64,000 nucleotides of DNA from the NCBI RefSeq assembly GCF_000003855.2, contig NW_003101678.1:2824803-2888802 (forward strand), read 5' to 3'. Below the pieces are notes generated by a model. That model was not told the DNA's origin. It searched no databases and saw only the letters and a program-made list of their open reading frames with translations. Shown in pieces: positions 1-12,556 of this stretch (positions are counted from its first letter, which is position 1; each line of letters starts with the position of its first letter). Both the position numbers and the translations under genes were made by a program. The stretch is from Blastomyces gilchristii SLH14081 (taxonomy: Eukaryota > Ascomycota > Eurotiomycetes > Onygenales > Ajellomycetaceae).

Positions 1-3000
1 GATGAGTGGCAGAAGTATCGTGGCCACATTGAGCATGCTTTCTTTCTGTCGAATAGAATGCAAACACTCACTTAACTTCGCCCACAGAGGTCCGAATGTG
101 GTACCTTCATAGAGTATCTTCAAAACATCCTCATTATTAGACGACTCGGGCTCGCTGTACTTCTCCTTGTCAAGCCTATTTGGGTCAAATAGATAATCAA
201 GGGCAGTCAAGGCCCGGAGTAATTTGGCTTGATCCGAACTAGCAGGAGAGAATTTGGAAAGCGCCATGCCCTGCACCTCGATACCAGTCTCCGCTTGGTT
301 AATATGGGGAAGAAGTTCGCCAAGATCACCCAGTATTGAATTACTTAGAGCTTGTGTCTGGGCAATCAATTCTTTACCAAACACTTCCTTGGCTCCAGGG
401 ATAGCGGAGAGATTGTTGATGGTCGAAAGGGTCTCTCGGAAAGTTTTGCCATTACATTCTCGGGCAGCAAGGATGCGGACAACTAATTGAAGATTGTGTT
501 CTGGTACCACAGGAGGCTCAGGGATACGAGGCTTCTTCTGCTTCTCTTCCTCAGCCAGTTTTGAAGGTTCTGCCTTTTCTTCAATAGATGACCCACTCGC
601 TTCTTCTTGACCTTCAGCACGATCTTGACCTTGCTCTGTGGGTCCAGCATCAGCCATCGTTGTATCACTATGCGGAGCAGTCTCATCGGCAGTACGAGTG
701 CCCTCAGTTTCCTGGGGAGGAGCCTCGGTGGGTTGCGCAGATTGTGTACTTTCAGCAGTGGCTTCGGTGCGTTCCGCTTCTTTCTCCTTGGCCTCTTTCT
801 CCTTGGCCTCTTTCTCCTTGGTTTCTTTCTCATGCCGTTCCTTGTCTTTTCGTAGGAGGAGCGTTAATGGCTGAGTGATGCTACTGAGAAGGCTTGAGAG
901 CTGTTCCATGCAACTTGGGCTATCCATGATCGACTTGCGATCAAGCAGGGACAGGAGTGAGTTGAGCGCGAACTTAGAGGCTCTATTTTCTTTGCCTTTT
1001 CCTTTCCTCAGCGCTTTCATTTTGAGGGACGCCGCTGTGTCGTGCTCCGTGAGGAAAAACCATGCGATATGGGGATTGTATTGCGTGAGGAAAGATAGGG
1101 CTCCCAAGCACTGTTGAATCACAACCAAAGGCGTGACGTCATTATTGGCACCAGGAACTGGCAATGACAACGTTCGCTTCAACTGTGGGGTCCGCTGCGC
1201 CGCTGTTGGGGTCTTAGCACGCAGCGACAAATGAGCAAAACTGCGCTCGACAGCAGAAACGTCCGCGCTTCCATCTTGGAGAATCAGAAGCAGGAGACTT
1301 AGCACCTCAGAACGATTTTGGCGGTTTTGGCAGACGTTATGAAGGATGTCATTGATATGATGCCGTGCATTTCCCTGCAGAGGCATGAACATGAGACGGA
1401 GGAGGGTAGCTACGCCAGCCTTGTCGAGCATCTGGACAATTTGACGGCGTTGAGGTTTTTTGGCTCCATGGTCACGTTGAGCAGCGTCAGGTCGCGATCG
1501 CTGGTCTAGCCTGCCTATATCGGCAAACTGAGCAAGTCTTCGCCCCGTGAGAGCGCGCGCTTCCGAGACAAATTCAGGACCAAGAGATGCAAGAATTTCT
1601 TCGGGTTGATCAGCGAGTACGGTTTGTCTTAGGGAAGGATCCAACGTAGCAATGAAGCTGGCAGGATCCATATCATCCGGAGCAGCTGCGCCACCACTTG
1701 CAGCTGCATTTCGACGGGCAGCCTCTCGCTCACGTCGTCGACGATCAGCGACCTCCTGTTGCAGAATTTCATCACGGATATCAGGGGGTAACGCTTCCAA
1801 AAACTCCGGGTTTATCTCGCTTGGCTCTTCGCCGGATGCAGCAGCCTGTGATCTTTGCTCAGTGAGTTGCTGCATTATGACCTCTTCACGGATGTCTTCA
1901 GGAAGTGCTTCTAAATATTCTGGGTCAATATCCATTCCAGTAATGTCAAGTTGGCGACCGCGGATTGTGGTGTGAACCCGGGGCGCAGGTTCGGAAGGGC
2001 CGGCCGCCGCAGCCTCGCCCTCGCCTGGAGCAGCGGCTTGTTCTTGTGTTGGTTCAGTAGGCTGCACACCGTCCATAGGCTCTCCTTCAGGATGTTCAGC
2101 GGCTTGCTGTGCACTTTCTTCAGCGGCTCTCTCGGCTCTCTCAGCTTCTTCTTGACGCCTTAACGCTTCCTCTTCCTCCTCCTTCCGTTTTCTCTCCCGC
2201 TCAGCTTCATCCTTCGCGAGTTGTTCTTGACGCTCTCGCTCGATTCTCTCCTCCTCTCGTCGCTTAAGCTCTTCCTCCAATTGCTTTTGTCTAACTTTTT
2301 CTTCTTCAATAGCCGGGGGAACAAGAACTTTAAGGAGGGAATTTACAACCCGCTGGGCTTTCTCCAAGTACGAATTATTAAACAAGAGTCGTGCTTCTTC
2401 TTGCCAACGAGTCGAGGTTGTCGATAGGACAAATGTGACCGCTTGATAAGGATCGTCACGAGGACGTCTAGTGGTCGCTTGGGGTCGACTAACGCCAAAC
2501 AAATCCTGGATACGACTGGTGAAAATAGGACGCTGGTCAAGACGAACACGGACTCCTTCTGGTCGGCTAACCACACCAAAACCACCGCCACCTTGACCGA
2601 GAGCTTGCATAATTGCGTTCATGAATGTAACCGGGCTATCCATCGAGAGAAGACGCCCTTGGTGGTTAGGATCAATTGCATGGACCCAATCACTCAAAGC
2701 TTCGGGAGGACCTCTAGCTCCAGGCGCAACGTCCGTAGGGCGGTCGTTACGACGTAGCAGTGGATTGCTCCCATCGTCATTTCCACGTGAGGGAATTTGA
2801 TTCCGATGGGTTCTATAACCCTGGATAGGTACGATACCGTGACGATTTCCCAGGCCTCCAGAAAACATGCTCCATGGAGGGGGAGGGATTCCACGGAATC
2901 GACCATGAGGCGCGTGGCGGTGATCCATTGATGCATCAGTGTCATGCAACATAAATTGGCCTGCGTGATCGAAATCTGTATCATATATTATCAGCAAGAA

Positions 3001-6000
3001 CTCCCTTTCAAAAGTAAACATAAAAGGCAAAAAATAACACAAATAACATGAGAAAAATAATATCATACCGAAGGTCTGGATCAGGTCTTCATCGTCGTCC
3101 ACTTCGTCCAACCCTTCCAGCTCATCAATTTCGTCATCCTCGTCTATGGAAATCGTAAGAGGACATCGCAAACAGTTAGGAGTGGGAAGAATGAGAATCT
3201 TACCTTGGTCATCCTGCATTTCGTCGTCCATCAGGTCGTCATGAAGTTCTTCTCCCATTCCTATATCTAATTCAAGACGGTGAATATCAAGGCGGTTTCT
3301 ATTTTGCTCCCCTAGAATCCGTAACACATTTTGCAAGTTAGACCCGTGGTCTCCTTGAGCAAAATCACCCAGTTCGTTCTCTAGTTGATTCATACCGTCT
3401 TCCTCCTCATCATTGTCCGAGATATCTTCACTTTCCCATTCACCTTCGTCTCCATCCTGGAGGCTGTCGTTGTCATTGTCTCCAGTGATTTCACCCGCGA
3501 TCAAGTCATCGTCCATGGCCGACGAACCTTCTTCGTCCTCGTCGTCATCTTCATCGTCCTCATCGTCGTCGTCATCATCGTCATCGTCATCATCGTCGTC
3601 GTCATCGTCATCTCCTTCGATGAGGACTTCAATATCCATACCGGAATCCCCAGGCAAACCTTCAATAGGCCCTCGCTCGTCCATATCCTCTTCATCTTCG
3701 TCACTAACGACCTCTCCATCGTTTTCCGGCATATCCTCTTCATAATCCATTTCTTCATCATACTCGTCATCGTACATCTCTTCATCGTCCTCCGAGTCCT
3801 CTTCGCTAGTAGTACCCTCCTCATGGTTTGGTTCGAACATGCCAAGCGTAGAATGTCGGAAAAGATCGGGGGTTTCTTCCCGCTCATCTTCCATATCCGA
3901 TACAGAGGTCGCCGAGGATATATCATCATCTTCATCGGTTTGCCCTGGCATGGTTGGAATGCTTGATGTTTCACTCAACAAGACTGCAGTTTGTGTTAGT
4001 TTGTTCAGCGGTCGAAGAATGTATTTAACAGCCCTCTTTGCTGGAGGGAAATTCAAATCTATATCGGATATAGACGCTGTAAAGGCTGAAATGAAATTCT
4101 TTTCAAACATAGTTTTCGCAACCTGCCGAGTAGACGAAGGAAAATGCGTGGTGCCATCTCCACTTGTGCCCCCTGAGAGCATCTTATCAAATAGATCGGC
4201 TAAACTAAGAAGTCGGGCATATTTCGCATCAAGAGGTTCAGTCGAAGCATTGGCATCTTTGTAGGATTTCAGGGCATGCTCGAGGACAAACTTGCGGACA
4301 AATAGGAGCTCAGGTTCGTTGTCGTCATTTACAACAGTGCGACGTCTGGATGGCCCGCCAAACTCTCCCGTCTTGGTGCAGAGGGCAACTATCACCCGCA
4401 TCGCCCAATTAGACGTATTGACCCGCTTTTTGAACGGGATAGATTCTCCATGATCCAGTGTCCCGATAGGAACTAGCGAGTTCAGTAAATAGTTCAAAAC
4501 ACCGGAGCGTGGCTTCGAAGGGGTCGTGGCGAAGGGGTCAGCTTTGCGCGAAAAATTGATGAACTCCACTTTTGTTCGGTTATATGAGGACAAAAGCTCA
4601 GTTAGACACTGTAATAGGAAACAGCGGTAAATGTAGATTGGATGCTCGTCTGCCTTAAATTGAGGCTTTTCAGTCTTCTTGGGAGTCTTGCTAGTCTGTG
4701 TCCCCGAAGTAGATGAAGTTGGCGACGCTGGTCCACTTGCCATTTCTACATCGCTTTGAGACTCTGTGCGGGGTAGTGATTTCTCTGTAGATTCTGCGGG
4801 TGGTTCCTTGTCGTCGACATCGCGATAAGAGAGTAATTCGGAGAGCAGGTAGTGGATCACCCCATCAGGATTTTCAACAACGGGCGCCTTGAGCTCAGTT
4901 GATTTACACTTCTCCTTGCCATCTTTACCTTCCTTACCCTCCTTGTCCTCCCTATCTTCCTTGCCTTCAGCTGGCTGCCCATCTTGAGGTTCAGTATGAG
5001 GTCCGGCAGACTCTGGCTTCTTAGAACCTTCATTGTCCTCCTGGCTAGAATGGCCCTGATCTCGCCGAGAAGCCGCATCATTTGCTTCGGATTTCAGGAC
5101 CAGGAGTTGTGGTCGTTGGTGTGAGTCGTACCGCTGTAGTTTTAATTTCTCATTCGTAACCTCCACAAATAGTATCGGGTTCCTCAATATAAGATGGGCG
5201 AATTGGCGCACATATCCTGTGGTGTCCGTCTGACGTGGTGATCGACTTTCGAAACCAGCAACAATTTCACTTCTCATTATTTGACGAACGGTATCGTTAT
5301 CTTCAATTATATGTCTCAAGATCAGCATAAATGTATTCTGAAGTCTGTCATCTGAACCACTAGCTAATTGCTTGATCATGACAAACAGGCGTTGAAGGTT
5401 GCGCTTTTCTCCTAGCCGTACGGCAATATCCCTTTCACGGGTCAAGATGACGAGCATGCGAGAAACAGACAGCGCGAGTGTTTCGTCCTTGCCAATTCGA
5501 GGGAGAATATCAACCATTGTTTCGAAAAGCTCCATCTTGTCAGAAAACGGAATAACTGGTTCCTCAAGCTGTGCTAGCTCTTCTGGTCCGGCAGACCCAT
5601 CGGGACTTGGTGGGTTCCACCGAATTAAAGGTGGCGTTACGTCATCGGAAAGGACTCTTTCAAGAATGAGCAAAACTTGCGGAATCCACGGACATGATTC
5701 ATCAGTAGGCTTTTCAGCGGAAGAGGATGGGATTTGGATAAAGCCAAGCAGGTTCGAGAAATTTTCCTTCAACTCTTCAAGAGTGGCTTCATACACATCC
5801 TTATCTTGCAGTACCAAGGCTAACAAGCCAGCGTACGCCGCTATTTTCTTTCCTGATGATTGGAAATTTTCTTCCATCTGGAGAGATATCAGGAAATGCA
5901 TCAACGTTTCACCAACCTCCCGACGAAAATTGACCGGGTCAGGGAGCCTGGCGGTTGCAGACCCAATAAGATCGGCGAGCTCAAAAGTTATGTCGTGATG

Positions 6001-9000
6001 ACCATTCAATACATCGAGACATCGTTCAATGAGGTTGGTTCGGACGTTATCACGTTCACTGTCCAGGTCTTCAACAGTTACTACCTCCCGCCGCTTTGGA
6101 GAAGGAGCCGGTTGGCTAGTTGGTGGAGGTTGAGGAGCGGTCTCCGCGCGCTGAGCAGACATGCTCCTCTCTTCAGCCGGGGATCCTCCCTGATCGTTAA
6201 GAATATTATCAATGCTCATTGCGAGCAGCCCACCAGTACTCGTTGTATCCTCACTCTGGGCAGCTTGAGTTGCTGCACTCTCTGCTTGGTTTGTTCCACG
6301 TTCCTCGACGTTTGGACTTGGTTGGGTAAGGTGGGGAAACAATGAGGCGATATCGAATGGGGTTGCAGACAAAATCTGAGTGCCGTCCGATGGCGGTTGC
6401 GAGGTGCTAAGGTTGGTAAAGATGCTGTCACGGAGCGAGGGACTACTACTTGTCGCTTGCTCTAGTTCATGAGAAGGGACTGGGCTCCTAGGTGGTGGGC
6501 GGAGACCCTTCTGGCTGGCACAGTACTCTTCGGCAGCGGGCGCGCTGTTATTACAGCGGTAGAGGGCCTCTCGGGCAAGATTTTCGTCATGACCATTTTC
6601 TTTTAGTGTGGACAGACGCTCCCTATGGCACGTGAAGGTTCTTGGAGTCGCCGCTGAAACGGCAGGAAGGCTTTCACCACGACGGAAGGCTCCCGTTTCA
6701 TATTCTCCTTCAAGGACAGAGCGGAGAATGTCAATCAGAGATTTCAGAATAGAGCTCGACGCTTCTTCCACAAACCCGGAACTCCACATTTCTTGCACCA
6801 TTGGTATGACCTCCATTCGAAGTTCAACCAAGAATTGCGCTGGAAGAAAATAGTCAGGACGGTCACGGTCCCCGCCGGTGCTGGCCATTGCCTGAGTCTG
6901 GGTAGAGTCGATAATATATTGAGCAGATGTCATCTCGGAAAAGAAATTAAGAATAATCTTAATCCCTCCATAAGCAGATGCCAGACGTGCAGGAACATCT
7001 TTTGAAGTACTATCCTGCCCAGCTTGAGGGCCAAGGTTCTTAATCTCATTCAGGAATAAACCACACAAACCTTTCATTGTCTGGATCCCATTTAGCTTCT
7101 TGAAAGCCGATAGAATGATCGTCAGGCAATGAGAATGTGGACGCTCAGCGGTAGCTACAAGTAAGTTAGTTGCATTTTTCACGAATAGAAAAAATAAAAA
7201 GAAAGGATGTTGGACGGGGGAAAAGCGTACTATCAAATAGTAACTGAGAGAACGACGACAATATGACTATGAGATACGAAAACCGGTCTTTTACACAGGT
7301 TGTTTTCTTAGGCGCGTCAAGGTTCAATTGCTCCAGAATCATCGAAGCAATCGCATCAGCAACGTTGCCGGCCTTTTGCCGTTGATAGTTATCCATTCGC
7401 CGTTTGCTGATGAGACCATGACCCAAAAGTTGGAAGAAACCAGTTATAGAGGATGGTAGAGAACTGAGCAGGTAACGGAGAGTTTTCACATTCCTAAATG
7501 TCGCACCCCTCTCTGAGCTAACAGAGGTTTGAGTAACCGCGCTTCGACGTGTGGTCTCGCCGTTGGGAAGTCCATGGGCAGGGTCCGTTCCAGCAACAGT
7601 TGTTCCAGTTGCATCTTCAGTGGCCACATCCCCAGGCTCTGATACATCATCTACGGGTAAAGTACTTAGCGGTTCAATTTCTTCCTCTCCATCAAACCCA
7701 TATCCAGGAACTCTAGTGGCTTCATTCCAAGATTCTGGCATATCCTTCTGCAGCAAGATTTCTTCCCAGACACAAGCCGAATGCAAGGACCCAAGTCGCT
7801 TGACAAGAGCAACATATTTATCAGCTAAATTTACCTGGACAAACGGAGATGTCTGCTGGCTAGGACGGGTTGGGTAGATCGGCGGTGTATATGCTTCGCG
7901 GAGGATATCTGTAAGAGTATGGACTGCGACGAGATGTTTTGTGTAATAGGCCCCCTTAGCCTTCACATCTTCGGATCCTGGAGTTTCGGCAGTATCCTCG
8001 GTTTGCTTCGATGGGTTTGTCAAAGGAGCAAAAAATCCTGTTTGACTAGACTGTCGCCAAAACGGAGCTAAACGATCAACTGCATCCTGGGTCCGTTTCA
8101 GAAGCGAAGGAAGCACAAGGTGAGGCTTCACCTCAACCATATAGTGGATTACTTGTGCTAGCTGCTGACTCGCTTCCGTGTTATGGAAATCGAATGGCAG
8201 GCTCTGAAGGGTGGCAAAATCAAGGACATACTCCACCCCTCCTGCCTCGATAAAACTGGCGCAGATAGTGTGGTTCTCGAAAAAAGCATTTAGGAATTTC
8301 ACAACAGGGAACATGTAGTTGGGAACAGAAAGCCCATGCGCATCAAGGTCCTTGAAATCGCCATTTTCCGGCTTCTTCGCAGGTGTCAACGCGTTTCCAT
8401 CCCCGGGAGTCGTTGTGACACTCCTCATCTCAGAATCTGCTGGTTCTGTTGGCCCCGCTGGCTCTGCCTCTGAAGGGGGTTGCTGATTACCAAGAGTATA
8501 AGTGAAAGCAGAGCCAATATCACCAAGCAATGAAGAAGCTCCCCCAGCTATGGAAAGCTTTCCATCTTCTCCTTCAGTCCAGAGCTTCGCACCAAGTCCA
8601 GGTTCAGATGCTTTGGATTTGCAATGTTGGGCTACGCGAGCAACCATGAGCAGAACAGCACTCATAACCGCAGACTTCAAAGGGGGGTGATGTCGAACGA
8701 GTTCGTCGAATGAGCCACCCAAAACACGAACAAGATTCGAATCATTCTTCATGCATTTCACGTGCTCTGGACTTTCGAATATATCAAAGAAGCTTTCAAG
8801 GGCATCTGACTTTCGGAATAACTCTAGACCTCCTTGGTTCAGACAGATAGCCCCGAATGCTTGGGGGATACATACGATAGCTTCGGTTGAAGGCAAAATT
8901 GCTTCAGCAAGCTTGCGATCCGGAGCCCTGACAATCTTAGACTTGAGAGTCTCATGATCGCCGGCTTCTGCACGGGCTGGAATAAACAGGGGTCGGGTTT

Positions 9001-11435
9001 CGGCTGGGGCATGATCACTGTTCTCAATATCACTAGCGGCAGTGTTGACATCTGTTGTATCGCTCGGCACGGGCCGGCCAGTCACTGCTTCGAGGAGGCT
9101 CTTGCTCAACCCAGCTTCGGCAATAACAGCGTAGCTGGTTGGCTCGTTATGTATGAAATGGCTCATAATGTTCACTGCGCCACTCCATACATGGGACCCG
9201 TAGACACGGGCGTTTTCCAGGACCAAACGAAGAGCCGTTAGAAGTGGAGGCGAATCGATGAGATTCCGAAGTAGACGCTCAAATCCACCACTATTATGTT
9301 GCATTACATGGTTGACAAACTTGAATAACCACCTCAGGGATTGCTGCTGGAAGTAGGGAATCTGGTAATCGATGGAGGGCGTCTTAAAATGTGCCGGAAT
9401 TCCCGCATCCTTAGCCACCGAATCGAACGACGTTTTTGTCTCGAAAGAGATTAGATCTGAAATCGCATGGAAACCCTTGGCTCCAGCCAATGTTGCCAAC
9501 GCATCTCGAACAGAATGAACAAAAGTATCCAAGAATTCCATCACTCGGGGATATATTTTTCTTGCTTTATCCGTCCGGAGGTTCAAGATGTCGACAAACA
9601 GAGGAATCAATCCGGCCGCCACGAGAGTCTCCGGAGTTCGCGTGCCAGCATTTGGAAGAGTTCGAAGGAGTGCAAACAGAGTCTCTCTCCAGTCGTCAGC
9701 TTCAGGTGGGTCGTCCGCGTTCTCCTCGATGGCCAGGTCTGCAACAGCCTTGCGCGTGAGAAACATGAGAATTCCGTGGTTAACATTCACGCTAAGGGCC
9801 GCGCAAACATCCGCAGAACGGGATTTATGTTTTGCCAGAGCGTCGAGACAGTTGAGCGCGAAGGTCTGATTAAGCGTTGAAGCGGTAATATCACCTGCGA
9901 CACCGAGGTGCACAAACTCGGCAAGCTGATAGGCAAGTTGCAGCCGCTTCGGAATATCAGAATCATGATTAAGGACCTTTTGCTGGAAGAGAGTTTCCGG
10001 ATAAATGTATGCCAAGTTTGTGACTGCAAGGACTCTAATGGCAAGAATCTGACGCCTGGTCTCTGCGGAAGTTGCAAGAGCATATGCAACACGAAGTCGT
10101 TGTAGCAACTCATACTTCGAGGCGTCGTTTGGAAGTTCCTCCAGATGCGTTTGCAAAACTTCCTCAATACTCGTGGTTACTATCGTCGAGCTTGGGATCT
10201 CTAGATTTTTAATTCCTCTATTTGTTTCCTCGTATTTATAGATTGGAGAGCTGGTTAGTGGAGCGGTTGGTGAATCATCCGTTGCTGAACTTCTACTCAA
10301 TCTTGAGCTGGGGTGAGTAGAAGCTCTACGCAAAGGAGTCGGGGTCGCGGGGGCATGCTGGGGATTCGGGGTGCTCCCGGCTCCTGCCAAAGTGGTAACT
10401 TCAGCAGTGTCCGAAAAGGGCGTGTAATACGACATGCTAATACTAGCCCATTCCTCCCAGGCCAGAGCAGGGATCCCATTGGGCTCCGAGGCATCAGACG
10501 GCTCCTTAGTAAGGGCAATTAGATCATTCGCATTGCATTTGGTGACGGAACTCCGACGGCCAACCTGCACCTGGGTGGCCTTTTCTTTTCCCTTAAGGCT
10601 AATAATAGATGAACTATCAGTTGGCTTAGCAGGGGCAGGTTTGGGAAACGGCGCAGCAAGCTTCTGAACACGCTCCAATTCAATATTGTAGTGTGTGGCA
10701 AGTAAGCTCTGATGGAAATGAGTACTATTCGATTGTCGTTGTCTGGAAAAGTATCGCTGGGCCAAGCTGACACCAAGACGGAGCGTACTCTGAAGAAGGG
10801 AAAGTGACGTGGTATTCAAGAAGTCATTCAAGCGATCGCTGCTGCTGTATAGGCTCCGATTGCCGCATTTCTCCAGCAGCAGTCTTGAGAACGATAGGAG
10901 AGCCTCGACTAACTCTCGATCTCCTTCAGGCCCAAAGCCAAGCTTGTCCAGATGTGCTTCAGACTCTTGGGTCGTTGCTGCAATACCGGCGGAGACGCAT
11001 GCATCGTGAAGAACCAAGCGGCCAAAAGGCTTCGTCTGTGGGCCTAAATGGAGGTCATACTTTTCCACCACTTGTTGAAGGATCGCATCAAACCGGTTCA
11101 GCACTACAATCCAATGATAGAGATCGCCTCGGGGGAACGGCCATCGGCGAGGGAAGGTCAAGAGATGTGAAGGAAGTTCCGGAATGTCAACGCTAGTGGT
11201 TTGTTGAACGAAGGTAGCTAAGGCGGGAGACTATAGAGAATGAAAAAGATATTAGTATAAAAAAGAAGTGCCCCTACTCAAATCAAGATTTCCAATACCC
11301 GTACCCGCCGGGTATAAAATTGATATGGTGGGGAACCTGAGGTAAGAAGGAAAATGATATAAAAACGACAAGGCGAATACAACTTACGATTGTAGCCTCA
11401 TGTTTAAGGCCCGCCACCTTCTTTATTCTCCCCAT
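1..11435 (-). CDS. tom1: TOM1/HUWE1-type HECT E3 ubiquitin ligase, 3' end beyond window
   Basis: Giant E3 ubiquitin-protein ligase; family members act in mRNA export, histone turnover and protein quality control. I read five exons: 11388-11435, 7231-11230, 3204-7154, 3069-3143 and 1-2975, giving about 3683 codons with phases that agree. The N-terminus carries the DUF908/DUF913 armadillo-like region (residues about 80-900, with the PRGDLYHWI and RNLIDSP segments). An acidic domain with a long Asp run lies at about residues 2450-2690, a charged Glu/Arg helix at about 2905-2965, and tandem ubiquitin-binding motifs of the form EYLEALPEDIREEV and EFLEALPPDIRDEI at about 3035-3095, followed by a third, looser copy. 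The start is the ATG at 11435, because the 16-codon first exon joins in frame to conserved sequence. The catalytic HECT domain (about 370 residues) should lie left of position 1 and is not visible. Identity is clear; exact borders are by eye. Confidence 0.95.
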
Positions 11436-12556
11436 ATTAGAATATAGCTCTGTAGTCCACCATGGGAGGTTGCGCACTACCAGGAGCCTGGTGGTGGTAG
11501 AGGTCGAGAAGCTCCGCTAGAAGTGTTGCTTGACCGGCCTTGCGTCGCCACAAGGTTGACTGAGGAGGGGGGTCTATTTAGGGGCTTGTATCCTTGATTT
11601 GCGGACCTGCTGTTAGTGGTCTCTGGATAAGATACTGACTTAAGAAGCAAGAATCTGATGCGTTGAGTAGATAGCTCAGGTCGATCGGGTCGGTTAGAGA
11701 GCAAAGGTGACAGAATCGATCAGGTTCAGTCAGGTATGGGCTAAACGTGACGGGTAAAGACAAGCCCAAATTGTGAGCAGGGGGAGAACGAGTGCAGGTC
11801 GTATTCCCAGAAGCTTGAGCACTTTATCCTAATTACGAAGTCACTGACTCTGAGCCTAGGCTTGATGGTAGAGGGGATCGTGGCGATGGAGTGAAGAAGA
11901 GATGTTTGTTGGGCGTTGTCAGGAGTCGTCGGTTGGATGTTGGTTTGCCAAAATTATTATTGCCTTGTTTGTCACCGCGTAAAATTACGCGGGTAAATAC
12001 ACAGAACGGAGCTTCTCGGCGGTAAACTTGCTGTACCATTTGCTCTTTTTTACTCCGCAATTACGCTCTTACCTACCCAGTAAACTTCCACGCACCTCAT
12101 CTCGGTTTGCCTGACACATCATCTGTGAGACGCTGGATGCTGTGTTGTTGTTGATATATACTCAAGACCCTTGTTCATATCGCATCTTTGCCCGCGAATC
12201 GATATGGGACTTCGAACTTCTACGAAGCTCAGAATGAAGATGGTCCAATCACCCATTATTACACCAAGTGGGATGACTTCATCGCCCCCAAACCAACTTT
12301 CCTAGGCAAAACGGCATTACTAACCACCCTCTTGCTTCTGAACTCCACCAGTGTTGCGGTCGTATTTTTGTGCCAGCACACGGCATGGTGAACAGTTATG
12401 CGATTACGTCCATCCCAGAATGAGCAGATGATAAAGTTTGCTGATAACTTAAGCCCTTCATTATTCAAGAGCTAAAAGATACATACAAATACCCGAGAAG
12501 AATAAAGCTGCAAAGCGCCCGGAACGTAAAATGGCCAAACATGATTTGACGAGATC
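11436..12556. other. Intergenic: TOM1 upstream region and Ppo 3' flank
   Basis: No gene supported. Reading frames here are short (at most about 75 codons) and lack recognisable motifs. It should hold the TOM1 promoter and 5' leader. A 67-codon plus-strand frame at 12188-12391 begins at TTG and was not accepted. Confidence 0.5.

Noticed and set aside
3385..3974. Long Ser-rich, Val/Ile-rich and Met/Thr-rich frames over 3385-3974
   Set aside because: They are other-frame readings of the GAC/GAT acidic tract of TOM1.
12188..12391. 67-codon plus-strand frame near the Ppo 3' end
   Set aside because: Begins at TTG, has no motif and no splice partners that extend it.
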